A DNA stretch of 41,572 nucleotides from DATILL01 sp035476575 (GCA_035476575.1 DATILL010000084.1:1-41572), one strand, 5' to 3'; positions 1-9,438 are shown, numbered from the stretch's first letter. The notes: a model not told the origin generated them from the letters alone. A program made the numbers and translations.

Positions 1-22
1 CCGCATGACACGAAAAGAGGAG

Positions 23-57
23 ATGACGCGCCGACGCCACGGGTGCCGGCGCGTCAT
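23..57. terminator. Hairpin, possible terminator
   Basis: An 11-bp perfect inverted repeat (ATGACGCGCCG at 23-33 and its complement at 47-57) encloses a 13-nt loop. A second, weaker stem (GCGGGC 62-67 with GCCCGC 77-82) follows. No T-run is present, so the terminator role is inferred from stem strength and from its place at the left edge, before any intact gene. Confidence 0.4.
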
Positions 58-161
58 GCCCGCGGGCCTATACAGAGCCCGCCCCGACCTGGTAAGCGCC
101 TCACTGACCCGCGAGGACACAGTCGATGATCTTGGCTTGACGAAGTTCTGCATAAGCCTCC

Positions 162-350
162 ATGTTGTCGAACATGCCGTGGGACACGTCCGCCGGCGTC
201 GTCATCGCGCGTGAAGCAGGTGCCAAAGTCGTTGACTCGGACGGCTCAGAACACACCGCCCGGTCAAACGCCACCATCGCAGCACCACCGGCACTCATGA
301 ACGAGATCATCGACATCCTGGCCCAAGCGGGCGCCGAGGCGCAGGGGTGA
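162..350 (+). pseudogene. Inositol monophosphatase-like C-terminal remnant
   Basis: The reading frame gives about 60 residues whose core (PWDTSAGVVIAREAGAKVVD, then a stretch ending IIDIL) looks like the C-terminal end of the inositol monophosphatase/FIG superfamily. There the W-D-x-x-A-G motif supplies a metal-binding aspartate and is followed by the REAGG-like segment. Family members are about 250-270 residues, so roughly three quarters of the gene is missing. Upstream the frame is closed by stops at 138-140 and 153-155, and no N-terminal motifs are visible back to position 1. I read this as a decayed fragment that is unlikely to be functional. The family call rests on one motif block. Confidence 0.55.
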
Positions 351-358
351 GGTCCCGC

Positions 359-390
359 CGCGTGGATGGATCATCGCGTGGATGGATCAT
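359..390. repeat. 16-bp perfect tandem duplication
   Basis: The unit CGCGTGGATGGATCAT occurs twice back to back (359-374 and 375-390), nine bases after the stop of the phosphatase remnant. It contains GGATGGATCAT, which is unusually AT-balanced for this window. The function is unknown. It may simply be slippage in a decaying region. Confidence 0.85.
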
Positions 391-528
391 ACTGCGTGAC
401 GGACCGACTGAGCACAACCCATGAGGTCGTCCATTTCTTCACTCGTTCTCGTTGACCACGGGTCTCCTCGCTCGGCCCGGCGACTGGTCCATCGGCGTCC
501 GCAGTGTCTCGGCTGCCCGGCATGGGTC

Positions 529-3267
529 TCAGCCGGTGTTGCGCAGGCCCGCGGCGACGCCGTTCATGGTGAGCAGCAGGGCCCGGCGCAGCAGCGGCCC
601 GTCGTCCCCGGACCGCAGCCGGGCCAGCAGCGCGACCTGCAGGTACGAGATCGGGTCGAGGTAGGCGTCACGCACCACCAGGGTCCGCTTGAGCGTCGGC
701 TGGGAGTCCAGGATCTCCTTCTCGCCGATCACCGCCAGCACCTCGGTGACGGTCCGGTCGTGCTCGTCCCGGATGTCGTCGAACAGGTGCCGCAGGCCGT
801 CCGGCACCAGGGACTCCACGTAGTGCTCGGCGATGCCGAGGTCAGTCTTGGCCAGGGTCATCTCGACGTTGGAGATAAAGGTCCGGAAGAAGTGCCACTC
901 GCGGTACATCTCGGCCAGCACCTCGCCGTGCCCGGCCTCCCGCGCGGCGGCCAGCCCCGAGCCGACGCCGTACCAGCCGGGCACGATCTGCCGCGACTGG
1001 GTCCAGCCGAACACCCACGGGATGGCCCGCAGCCCGGCCAGTCCGGCGCCGCTCTCCGGGCGCCGGGACGGCCGCGACCCGATGTTGAGCTGGCTGAGCT
1101 GCTCCACCGGCGTGGAGGCGAGGAAGTACGCCGGCAGGTCCGGGTCGTCGACCAGCCGACGATACGACCGGAACGCCGCCCCGGAGACGTGCTCCATGCA
1201 CTCGTCCCACACCGCGAGCTGGCTGAGCGGCTGCCGCGGCGTGCGGTGCAGCGCCGAGGCCCGCAGCACCGCGGCCAGGGTCAGCTCCAGGTTCTCCCGG
1301 GCCAGCGCCGGCAGGGTGTACTTGTCCGAGATGACCTCGCCCTGCTCGGTCACCTTGATCTCGCCGGCCAGCGTGCCGTAGGGCTGGGCCATGATCGAGT
1401 CGTACGTCGGCCCGCCGCCGCGCCCCACCGTGCCGCCCCGCCCGTGGAAGAGCCGGAGCCGTACGCCGTGTGCGGCCGCCACGTCACGCAGCCGGCGCTG
1501 CGCCTTGTGGATCTCCCACTGCGAGGTCGTGATGCCGGACTCCTTGTTCGAGTCGGAGTAGCCGAGCATCACCTCCTGCAGCCCGCCGCGCAGCCGCACG
1601 ATCTCCCGGTACGACGGGTCGGCGAGCAGGTCGGTCAGCACCTCGTCGGCCCGGCTCAGCTCGTCGATGGTCTCCAGCAGCGGCACGAACCCGATCCGCG
1701 CCACCCCTCCGTGCACGTCGATCAGCCCGGCCTCGCGGGCCAGCACGGCCGCGGCCAGGACGTCGTCCGCGCCGCGGGTCATCGACACGATGTAGCTCTC
1801 CACCACGTCCGGCCCGAACCGGTCCAGCTCGTCGCGGACCGTGGTGAACACCGCGAGGGTCTGGATGCCATCGGCGTCCAGCTCCGGCCGCCCGCCGGAC
1901 AGCGGTCGCCGGCTGGCCAGCTCCCGGGAGAGCACCGCCCGCCGGGTCGCCCGGTCCAGGTCGCGGTACGGCCGGCCGAGCTCGGCCACCCGGTCGAAGA
2001 GCTGGCCGAGCGCGTGGTGGTGCTTGTCCGCGTGCTCCCGGATGTCCATCGTGGTCAGGTGGAGGCCGAACGCGACGACGGCCCGCTCCACCCGGACCAG
2101 CAGGCCGTCGGCGATCAGCTCACCGCGGTGCTCGCGCAGCGACGTAGCGATCAGCCGCAGGTCGGCCAGCAGCTCGGCCCGGTCGCGGTAGTCCCGGCCG
2201 GGCACGTGCGCGGTGCCGGACACCAGCCGCTCCTGGGTGTTGACCAGCTTGAGCCGGATGCAGGTCGCCTTGAGCCGGTACGGCTCCTCGGCGTTCAGCT
2301 TGCGCAGCCGCGGCTCGAGCTCCGGCAGTATCGTCAGGTCGCGGTCCACGCTGGCCAGCAGGGCCTCGGAGGCGCCGACGATCCGGGCTGAGTTGGACAG
2401 CTCATCGATCAGCGTGTTCATGATGTTCAGCAGGATGCGGACCGCGTGCCCGTGCTGGAGCAGCAGCACCTGGCTGGTGACCGTGGGTGTGACGTTGGGG
2501 TTGCCGTCGCGGTCGCCACCCATCCAGGTGCCGAACGTCAGCGGGCGGTGGTCCGGCGGCAGCGTCGCGCCGTGCCGCCGTACCTCGGCGGCCAGGTCGT
2601 CCAGCAGCGCCGGCACCGTGTTGGCGAACAGCGCGTCCAGGTAATACGTCGCGTTACGGGCCTCGTCCACCGGCGACGGGCGGTCCAGCCGCAGCTCGTC
2701 GGTCTGCCAGATCAGGTCGATGACCTCGGCCAGCCTGCGGTCCTGCCGCCAGCGGGCCGCCGAGTCCGGCCGGGTCTGCTCGGCCAGCAGGTCGGCCACC
2801 ACCCTCAGCTTGCCCAGGATCGAACGCCGGCTGGCCTCGGTGGGATGGGCGGTGAAGACCGGCCGGACGGCCAGCTCGCAGACGGCCTCAGCCAGCCGGT
2901 CCGGACCGGCTGTGGTGGCCACGTCGTGCACCGCGCTGGCCAGCCAGCCCTCGTGCGCCGGCCGTTCGCGCAGCAGCCGGACCCGGTTGACCTGATCGGC
3001 GATGTTGGCCAGGTGGAAGTATGCGGAAAAGGCACGGACCAGGTTGATCGCGTCCGGCAGGTCTGCCGTCTTGAGCAGCTCCTGCACCTCGGCCAGGGCG
3101 CCAGCACTACCGGCCTGGGCGGCCTTGGTGAGCGCGCGGACCTGTTCCACCCGATCGAGCAGGTGGGGCCCCTCCTGTCGGACTAGTGATTCTCCGAGTA
3201 ACGAGCCCATTCGGCGGACGTCAGCACGCAGGGCGGCATCGTTAGGCAGATCGGCGTCGAGCAGCAC
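529..3267 (-). CDS. ppc: Phosphoenolpyruvate carboxylase
   Basis: The enzyme carboxylates phosphoenolpyruvate with bicarbonate to oxaloacetate and phosphate, the anaplerotic feed of the TCA cycle; it is cytosolic. The 912-residue length is normal for bacterial enzymes. Family signatures are clear: the FTAHPTEA motif with the catalytic His at about residue 141, the GYSDSNKESG block near residue 570, and the glycine-rich loop GRGGTVGRGGGP. The C-terminus ends MNGVAAGLRNTG, close to the usual family ending M-N-G-I-A-A-G-x-R-N-T-G. The start is a GTG at 3265-3267. The N-terminal 30 codons use less biased codons (TTA, CTA, TCA), unlike the rest. The gene stands alone, is transcribed away from the polysaccharide locus, and is not functionally linked to it. 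Confidence 0.97.
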   Translation of the reverse strand: MLLDADLPNDAALRADVRRMGSLLGESLVRQEGPHLLDRVEQVRALTKAAQAGSAGALAEVQELLKTADLPDAINLVRAFSAYFHLANIADQVNRVRLLRERPAHEGWLASAVHDVATTAGPDRLAEAVCELAVRPVFTAHPTEASRRSILGKLRVVADLLAEQTRPDSAARWRQDRRLAEVIDLIWQTDELRLDRPSPVDEARNATYYLDALFANTVPALLDDLAAEVRRHGATLPPDHRPLTFGTWMGGDRDGNPNVTPTVTSQVLLLQHGHAVRILLNIMNTLIDELSNSARIVGASEALLASVDRDLTILPELEPRLRKLNAEEPYRLKATCIRLKLVNTQERLVSGTAHVPGRDYRDRAELLADLRLIATSLREHRGELIADGLLVRVERAVVAFGLHLTTMDIREHADKHHHALGQLFDRVAELGRPYRDLDRATRRAVLSRELASRRPLSGGRPELDADGIQTLAVFTTVRDELDRFGPDVVESYIVSMTRGADDVLAAAVLAREAGLIDVHGGVARIGFVPLLETIDELSRADEVLTDLLADPSYREIVRLRGGLQEVMLGYSDSNKESGITTSQWEIHKAQRRLRDVAAAHGVRLRLFHGRGGTVGRGGGPTYDSIMAQPYGTLAGEIKVTEQGEVISDKYTLPALARENLELTLAAVLRASALHRTPRQPLSQLAVWDECMEHVSGAAFRSYRRLVDDPDLPAYFLASTPVEQLSQLNIGSRPSRRPESGAGLAGLRAIPWVFGWTQSRQIVPGWYGVGSGLAAAREAGHGEVLAEMYREWHFFRTFISNVEMTLAKTDLGIAEHYVESLVPDGLRHLFDDIRDEHDRTVTEVLAVIGEKEILDSQPTLKRTLVVRDAYLDPISYLQVALLARLRSGDDGPLLRRALLLTMNGVAAGLRNTG

Positions 3268-3636
3268 GGGTCCATCCTGGCGGACGGCGCTGGGTATTGC
3301 CTCAAGGATGTCAACCCTGCTCTTCGTGATTTCGGGCGCTCGGCCGTTTGGGTGAACACTTACATCACCGTGACGGCTCCTTGACCGGATGCCCGCATTA
3401 GTATCTACGGAGCCTTCTGTCCGTTACGTAGCGTTACATTTTCATTGGGTTGTGACTGGCCCCACAATCTCTCCCGAGTAGTTGCTCGAAAGTCCTCACC
3501 CAGCGTGACGAGAACAGATAGTGTCCCCACCGTCATCGGCTCATCGGCGCCCCTCATTGTCGCGGGCAGGCACCGACGGGCCGACGACAGTATCCGGCGC
3601 CCGGGGCGGCGTACCGGTCTTCTTGGGGGGACAGAG
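3268..3636. other. Divergent intergenic region between ppc and the priming transferase
   Basis: These 369 bp hold no convincing gene and must contain the promoters of both flanking genes. It is more AT-rich than the rest of the window, especially 3395-3450. The hexamer CGTTAC is repeated with a 10-bp period (3422-3427 and 3432-3437), which would put two half-sites on one helix face. A TTGACA-like hexamer lies on the minus strand (3309-3314), but I see no -10 box at the correct spacing. No promoter is therefore called. Confidence 0.5.
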
Positions 3637-5139
3637 ATGAGCGTTGCCACGATCCTGGGATCGGGCGGCGGGACTCTGACGGCGGGACGCGCTGGCTCCG
3701 GCCGGCGTTGGCTCCGGCTGTACAGTGTCCGGCTGGTCGCTCTGGATGTGCTGGCAGGCGTGTTCGCCGCGGTGGCGGCGTACGTCTTGCGGTTTTCTGA
3801 TCCTGGCCTGGTGTCGGGGGGCCTGACGGTGGCCTCGCCAGCGCATGCCGGGCCGGGTTATCTGTGGTACAGCATGGCGCTGCCGGGGTTGTGGGTTGGC
3901 GCGGTGGCGATGTCGCGGGCCTATGAGGGCCGGTTTCTCGGGATCGGGTCGGAGGAGTTCCAGCGGGTCTTCCGCGCGTTCGTCGGGCTGACCGCCACGG
4001 TCGGGTTCGCCTCGTACGCCACCAAGGCCGAGGTCGCCCGCGGGTACGTCGTGCTGGCGCTGCCGCTGGCCGCGTCGCTGAGCCTGGTCGGCCGGTACGT
4101 CGTCCGCCGGCGGCTGCACCGGGCCCGGCGCTCCGGCCAGTACATGCTCGACGTGATCGCGGTCGGCGGCGAGTTCACCGTCGGCGACCTGGTCACCCAG
4201 CTCCGCAGCGAGCCGCACGCCGGGATGCGGGTGGTGGGCGCGTGCCTGCCGCCGGACGCCAGCGGTGACCTGCTCGCGCCGCTGGGGGTGCCGGTGCTCG
4301 GCGACGTGGACGAGGTGGGCCGGGTGGCCCGGGCCGCGGGCGTGGACACCGTCGCGGTGACCTCCTGCCCGGAGATGTCCGGTGCCCGGCTGCGCCGGCT
4401 GGCCTGGGAGCTGGAGGGCACCGACATCGAGCTGGTGGTGGCCCCCGGGCTGATCGAGGTGGCCGGGCCGCGGCTGCATATCCGGCCGGTGTCGGGGATG
4501 TCCCTGCTGCACGTGGAGGAGCCGGAGCTCGTCGGCGGCCGGCGGCTGGTCAAGGGCGCGGTGGACCGAGCCGCGGGGTTGCTGCTGCTCGTGCTGCTCT
4601 CCCCGGTGCTGCTGTCCATCGCGGCGGCGGTCCGGCTGACCAGCACGGGGCCGGCGTTCTTCCGGCAGACCCGGATCGGCAAGGACGGCCGCGAGTTCAC
4701 GATGGTCAAGTTCCGCACCATGGTGGCCGACGCCGAGGCGCGCCGGGCTGCCCTGGTGGAGCACAACGAGCGGTCCGAGGGACTGCTCTTCAAGATCAAG
4801 AATGATCCGCGGGTGACCCCGCTGGGTCGGGTCCTGCGCAAGTACTCGCTCGACGAGCTGCCGCAGCTCATCAACGTGCTCACCGGCAGCATGTCGCTGG
4901 TCGGGCCGCGCCCGCCGTTGCCCGAGGAGGTCGCCCTCTACGAGGACGACGTACGCCGCCGGCTGCTGGTCCGGCCCGGCGTGACCGGGCTGTGGCAGAT
5001 CAGCGGTCGCAGCGACCTCACCTGGGACGAGTCGGTCCGGCTGGACCTGCGCTATGTCGAGAACTGGTCACTGACCCTTGACCTCATGATCCTCTGGAAG
5101 ACGGTCTTCACCGTCCTCCGGGGTGCCGGCGCGTACTGA
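3637..5139 (+). CDS. Polyprenyl-phosphate sugar-1-phosphate transferase (exopolysaccharide priming)
   Basis: This integral membrane enzyme should transfer a sugar-1-phosphate from a nucleotide sugar to undecaprenyl (or decaprenyl) phosphate, the first step of polysaccharide repeat-unit assembly. The 500-residue protein has hydrophobic N-terminal segments (about residues 28-53, 70-92 and 115-150), a middle nucleotide-binding-like domain, and a C-terminal bacterial sugar transferase domain (about 310-500). The latter carries KFRTM, SLDELPQLINVLTGSMSLVG and RPGVTGLWQISGR. The chosen ATG at 3637 follows a G-rich stretch (GGGGGGACAGAG) and gives the normal family length; upstream in-frame codons would add a non-conserved extension. 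The secreted protein gene starts 24 nt downstream. The sugar specificity is not readable from the sequence. Confidence 0.93.
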   Translation: MSVATILGSGGGTLTAGRAGSGRRWLRLYSVRLVALDVLAGVFAAVAAYVLRFSDPGLVSGGLTVASPAHAGPGYLWYSMALPGLWVGAVAMSRAYEGRFLGIGSEEFQRVFRAFVGLTATVGFASYATKAEVARGYVVLALPLAASLSLVGRYVVRRRLHRARRSGQYMLDVIAVGGEFTVGDLVTQLRSEPHAGMRVVGACLPPDASGDLLAPLGVPVLGDVDEVGRVARAAGVDTVAVTSCPEMSGARLRRLAWELEGTDIELVVAPGLIEVAGPRLHIRPVSGMSLLHVEEPELVGGRRLVKGAVDRAAGLLLLVLLSPVLLSIAAAVRLTSTGPAFFRQTRIGKDGREFTMVKFRTMVADAEARRAALVEHNERSEGLLFKIKNDPRVTPLGRVLRKYSLDELPQLINVLTGSMSLVGPRPPLPEEVALYEDDVRRRLLVRPGVTGLWQISGRSDLTWDESVRLDLRYVENWSLTLDLMILWKTVFTVLRGAGAY

Positions 5140-5163
5140 CGCGCCAGGAGGAGGCTCCACCCA

Positions 5164-8100
5164 ATGTCCCGACCCCGGCACTATTTACCTCGCGTCCTCG
5201 CGCTGGTCGCCGTCCTGCTGACGGTGACCGGGGTGATGATGCTGCCGGCGACAAGCGCGTTCGCAGCGGGTCCATGCACCGCCCCGGTGACCAACAAGGT
5301 CGCCTGTGAGAACACCTTGCCCGGCACGCCGGAGACCCAGTGGCGGGTCGGCGGCAACGACGACACCATTGTCGGCTACACCACTGACATCAGCGTGAAC
5401 GCCGGCTCCCAGGTCGGCTTCAAGATCCAGACCGACGCTCATTCCTACAAGATCGACATCTACCGGCTCGGCTGGTACGGCGGCGACGGCGCCCGCCTGG
5501 TCGCCACGGTGAACCCGTCGGTGGCGCTGCCGCAGTCCCAGCCGAGCTGCCTCAGCAACTCCACCGGCCTGGTCGACTGCGGCAACTGGAAGGTCTCGGC
5601 CACCTGGAACGTGCCGTCCACTGCCGTCTCCGGCCTGTACTACGCGGTGCCGCACCGCAACGACACCGGCGGCGAGAACGAGATCTTCTTCGTGGTGCGC
5701 GACGACGCCAGCCAGGCCGCGATGTACTTCCAGACCTCCGACCCGACCTGGCAGGCCTACAACGTCTACGGCGGGAACAGCTTCTACACCGGCACCGGCC
5801 CGGGCCCGGACGGCTCGGCCTGGAAGGTCAGCTACAACCGGCCGTTGCAGGGCGGCGGCCAGGAGAACATGCCGTTCAACGCCGAGGTGCCGATGCTGCG
5901 GTTCCTGGAGGCGAACGGCTACGACGTCACCTACGGCTCCGGCCTGGACACCGACCGGCTCGGCTCGACCCCGCTGAAGAACCACAAGATCTTCCTGTCC
6001 GTCGGGCACGACGAGTACTGGTCCGGCGGCCAGCGGGCGAACGTCGAGGCGGCCAAGGCGGCCGGGGTCAACCTGGCCTTCTTCTCCGCCAACGAGGTCT
6101 TCTGGAAGACCCGCTGGGAGCCGACGATCGACACCGCCGGCACGGCGAACCGGACCCTGGTCTGCTACAAGGAGACCAAGTGGAGCTCCAAGATCGACCC
6201 GAGCCCGCAGTGGACCGGCACCTGGCGTGACCCGCGGTTCTCCCCGCCGTCCGACGGCGGCCGGCCGGAGAACGCGCTGATCGGCCAGCAGTTCATCGTC
6301 AACGGCTACCGTAAGGACGCCCTGCAGGTCCCGGCCGCGTACGGCAAGATGCGGCTGTGGCGGAGCACGGCGCTCGCCTCGATGGCGGCCGGTTCGACGT
6401 ACACCTTCGCGGACGGCACGCTCGGCTACGAGTGGGACACGCTGTTCGACAACGGCTCGCAGCCGGCCGGCGTGGCGAAGCTGTCGCAGACCACCGTGTC
6501 GATGACCGACGGCCCGTACGTCCTGCAGAACTACGGTGACCAGTACGCCCCCGGCACGGCCACCCACTGGCTGACGCTCTACCGCGACCCGGTCGGCCAC
6601 GGGCTGGTGTTCGGCTCCGGCACGGTGCAGTGGCCGTGGGGGCTGGACGACTACCACTCCTTCGACGACGACGGCTCCACGACGTCCGACGTCCGGATCA
6701 AGCAGGCCACGGTCAACCTGTTCGCCGACATGGGCGTGTCCGCCTCGACCCTGCAGTCCGGCCTGGTGCAGACCAGCGCCAGCACCGACACCACCGCGCC
6801 GGTCGTCACCATCAACACACCGTCCAGCCCGGTGGTCGGCAGTCCGCTGACCCTGTCCGGCTCGGTCACCGACGCCGGCGGCCAGGTCGCCGACGTCGAG
6901 GTCTCGGTCGACGGCGGCACCACCTGGCACTACGCCACCTGGCAGGCGGGCAGCGGGTCGTGGAGCTACGTCTACACCCCAGGCCAGTCCGGCACCGTGG
7001 ACGTGCGGGCCCGCGCGGTCGACGACAGCACCAACCTGTCCACCCCGGTCAGCAAGTCCATCACCGTCGCGCCGCGGGCCTGCCCGTGCTCGATCTGGCC
7101 GTCCGCGGCTACCCCCGGCACGCCCAGCGCCAACGACAGCTCGGCGCTGGAGCTGGGCGTGAAGTTCCGCTCCCAGGTGGCCGGCTGGCTGTCCGGCGTC
7201 AAGTTCTACAAGGGCACCGGCAACACCGGCACGCACAGTGGCTCGCTGTGGAGCACCAGCGGGCAGCTCCTGGCCACCGGCACGTTCACCAACGAGACGG
7301 CCACCGGCTGGCAGACGCTCACCTTCGGCACGCCGGTGCAGGTCACCGCGAACACGACGTACGTCGCGTCGTACCACACCAACACCGGGCACTACGCCGC
7401 CGACAGCGGCGGCCTGGCCCAGCAGTACTTCAACGAGCCGCTGACCGCCCTGGCCAACGGCGCGGACGGCCCGAACGGCGTGTACCGGCTGGGTGCCTCC
7501 GGCTACCCGTCGGACACCTACAACAGCGCGAACTACTGGGTGGACGTGGTCTTCGGCACCGTCAAGCCGCCGGACACCCAGCCGCCCGTGGTCGCCACCA
7601 CCAGCCCGGCGAACAACGTCAGCGGTGTCCAGCTCAGCGCCACGCCGTCGGCGACGTTCAACGAGCCGGTCCGTACGGCCGGCCTGACCTTCACCCTGGC
7701 CGCGGGGGCGCAGAACGTGTCCGGCTCGGTGGTGCTGGACGCGACCGGCACGGTGGCCACGTTCACCCCGGCGGCCGACCTGGCCGGGGGCACGTCGTAC
7801 ACCGCGACGGTGCGGGCGTACGACGTGGCCGGCAACCAGATGGCGGCGTCCTACAGCTGGACGTTCAAGACAGGTACGCCGCGGCCGGCCGGCTGCCCGT
7901 GCACGATCTGGGACGACTTCTCCCAGCCGGTCGAGCAGAACACCAACGACCCCAGCACCATCGAGCTGGGCACCAAGGTCCGGTTCGACACCAACGGGTA
8001 CGTGCTCGGCGTGCGCTTCTTCAAGGGCGCGCAGAACACCGGCACGCACACCGGCACGCTGTGGTCGGCGGCCGGCACCCAGCTCGCCACCGGCACGTTC

Positions 8101-9339
8101 AGCGGCGAGTCAGCCAGCGGGTGGCAGACGCTGACGTTCGCCTCGCCGGTGCACATCTCCGGCAACACCACCTACGTGGTCAGCTACCACACCAACGTCG
8201 GCTTCTACTCCTCCAGCGGCGGCTACTTCAGCAACGGCGGCGCGGACTACGGCGCGCTGCATGCGCTGAGGGACGGCGTCGACGGCGGGAACGGCGTATA
8301 CCGGTACGGCGCCAGCGGGTTCCCGACCGGCACCTACAACTCCGGCAACTACTGGGTCGACGTCGTCTGGACGAACTCGCTGTCCGGCGACAACACCCCG
8401 CCGGTGGTCACCGCGACCACGCCGACCGACGGCGCGACCAACGTGTCCAACACGAGCACGGTGACCGCGACCTTCAACGAGGCGCTCGACCCGACCTCGA
8501 TCCAGTTCACGCTGGTCGACGGTGGCGGTGCGACCATCGACTCGACGGTGTCGTACAACGCGACCACCAAGACGGCCACGCTGACCCCGAAGGCGAAGCT
8601 GTCCGCCGGGGAGACCTACACGGCGCGGGTGCTCGCCGCCGACGCCGACGACAACCTGATGACCTCGCCGAAGCTGGTCGTCTTCACCACGACGACCACG
8701 CAGACCTGCCCGTGCACGATCTTCAGCACGGCTACCCTGCCGAGCGTCGCGTCGGCCGCCGACGGCGGCTCCTACCAGCTCGGGGTCCGCTTCACCGCGG
8801 ACACGGGCGGCCAGGTCACCGCGGTCAAGTTCTACAAGGGGCCGAACAACACCGGCACGCACACCGGCTCGCTGTGGACCGGTGACGGGCAGCTCCTCGC
8901 CACCGGCACGTTCAGCAACGAGACGGCGACCGGCTGGCAGACGCTGACCTTCGCCGCGCCGGTGCCCATCGTGGCCGGCACGGTCTACGTGGCGTCGTAC
9001 ACCGCACCGTCCGGCGGGTACGCGGCGGACGTCGGGTACTTCCAGAACGGCGAGGCGACCAGCGTCCCGCTGCATGCTCCGGCGACCGGTGGCAGCAGCA
9101 TCAACGGCGTGTTCACCGTGGGCACCGGGTTCCCGGGCGACACCTACCGGGGCACGAACTACTGGGTGGACGTCGTGGTCGCTCCGGCGCCGCCCGGTGG
9201 GGCGGCTGCTCCGACTGGGGCCCAGTCGCTCCGGCAGCTCCCGGCGACCAGGCCGCAGCCGACCCAGCCGCTCGCGGTGCTGGACCAGCCCAAGTCCCGC
9301 CGGCTGATCCGCCGTCCGCGGGTCCGTTTACGGGGGTAG
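5164..9339 (+). CDS. Large secreted protein: DMFA2_C-like domain, Ig-like domains and three DUF4082 domains
   Basis: This is a 1391-residue exported protein with a Sec signal peptide (cut near residue 34, after SAFA). Residues about 60-530 resemble the C-terminal domain of the N,N-dimethylformamidase beta subunit family (DMFA2_C), for example YRLGWYGGDGARLV and SVGHDEYWSGGQRANVEAA. Then follow an Ig-like domain (about 544-636) and three DUF4082 modules (about 638-799, 910-1069 and 1180-1339). Each module opens with C-P-C and contains KFYKG- or RFFKG-like and TATGWQTLTF-like blocks. Two Big_5-like Ig domains separate them (about 805-902 and 1077-1176). A strong Shine-Dalgarno (AGGAGGAGG, about 5146-5154) precedes the ATG, and the gene follows the priming transferase by 24 nt. 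An extracellular role in handling or displaying the polysaccharide is inferred; amidase activity is not shown. TTA leucine codons occur at 5185 and 9328. Confidence 0.85.
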   Translation: MSRPRHYLPRVLALVAVLLTVTGVMMLPATSAFAAGPCTAPVTNKVACENTLPGTPETQWRVGGNDDTIVGYTTDISVNAGSQVGFKIQTDAHSYKIDIYRLGWYGGDGARLVATVNPSVALPQSQPSCLSNSTGLVDCGNWKVSATWNVPSTAVSGLYYAVPHRNDTGGENEIFFVVRDDASQAAMYFQTSDPTWQAYNVYGGNSFYTGTGPGPDGSAWKVSYNRPLQGGGQENMPFNAEVPMLRFLEANGYDVTYGSGLDTDRLGSTPLKNHKIFLSVGHDEYWSGGQRANVEAAKAAGVNLAFFSANEVFWKTRWEPTIDTAGTANRTLVCYKETKWSSKIDPSPQWTGTWRDPRFSPPSDGGRPENALIGQQFIVNGYRKDALQVPAAYGKMRLWRSTALASMAAGSTYTFADGTLGYEWDTLFDNGSQPAGVAKLSQTTVSMTDGPYVLQNYGDQYAPGTATHWLTLYRDPVGHGLVFGSGTVQWPWGLDDYHSFDDDGSTTSDVRIKQATVNLFADMGVSASTLQSGLVQTSASTDTTAPVVTINTPSSPVVGSPLTLSGSVTDAGGQVADVEVSVDGGTTWHYATWQAGSGSWSYVYTPGQSGTVDVRARAVDDSTNLSTPVSKSITVAPRACPCSIWPSAATPGTPSANDSSALELGVKFRSQVAGWLSGVKFYKGTGNTGTHSGSLWSTSGQLLATGTFTNETATGWQTLTFGTPVQVTANTTYVASYHTNTGHYAADSGGLAQQYFNEPLTALANGADGPNGVYRLGASGYPSDTYNSANYWVDVVFGTVKPPDTQPPVVATTSPANNVSGVQLSATPSATFNEPVRTAGLTFTLAAGAQNVSGSVVLDATGTVATFTPAADLAGGTSYTATVRAYDVAGNQMAASYSWTFKTGTPRPAGCPCTIWDDFSQPVEQNTNDPSTIELGTKVRFDTNGYVLGVRFFKGAQNTGTHTGTLWSAAGTQLATGTFSGESASGWQTLTFASPVHISGNTTYVVSYHTNVGFYSSSGGYFSNGGADYGALHALRDGVDGGNGVYRYGASGFPTGTYNSGNYWVDVVWTNSLSGDNTPPVVTATTPTDGATNVSNTSTVTATFNEALDPTSIQFTLVDGGGATIDSTVSYNATTKTATLTPKAKLSAGETYTARVLAADADDNLMTSPKLVVFTTTTTQTCPCTIFSTATLPSVASAADGGSYQLGVRFTADTGGQVTAVKFYKGPNNTGTHTGSLWTGDGQLLATGTFSNETATGWQTLTFAAPVPIVAGTVYVASYTAPSGGYAADVGYFQNGEATSVPLHAPATGGSSINGVFTVGTGFPGDTYRGTNYWVDVVVAPAPPGGAAAPTGAQSLRQLPATRPQPTQPLAVLDQPKSRRLIRRPRVRLRG

Positions 9340-9380
9340 CCGAGGCTGAGTTCGGGCTTTCCGAGTCGCCTTTCCCGAGT

Positions 9381-9438
9381 CGATCATCGAGCTAGTGTCG
9401 CTGGCAGAGATCAACTAGCGACAATAGCTCGATGATCG
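9381..9438. terminator. Long hairpin after the secreted-protein gene
   Basis: Two 22-nt arms (9381-9402 and 9417-9438) are reverse complements with a single mismatch, enclosing a 14-nt loop. The stem is far longer than a typical terminator and has no T-run. It lies 42 nt after the stop of the secreted-protein gene and about 340 nt before the conflict-type operon. It could be a terminator or insulator, or the trace of a small palindromic element. Confidence 0.6.

Noticed and set aside
101..316. Minus-strand frame beginning MSMISFMSAGG and ending in a short helical peptide
   Set aside because: Most of it is the complement of the phosphatase-like remnant, and the last 24 residues match nothing I know. 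Not enough support for a gene.
421..2391. Very long open frame on the plus strand opposite ppc
   Set aside because: It is antisense to a clear phosphoenolpyruvate carboxylase gene. The product is Arg/Pro/His-rich with no motifs, as expected for the shadow of a high-GC gene.
3309..3314. TTGACA-like -35 box for ppc
   Set aside because: No -10-like hexamer lies at 16-19 bp spacing on the minus strand.
5185..8049. Long minus-strand open frame opposite the secreted DUF4082 protein
   Set aside because: Low-complexity Arg/Gly/Val product without motifs; it is a compositional shadow of the plus-strand gene.
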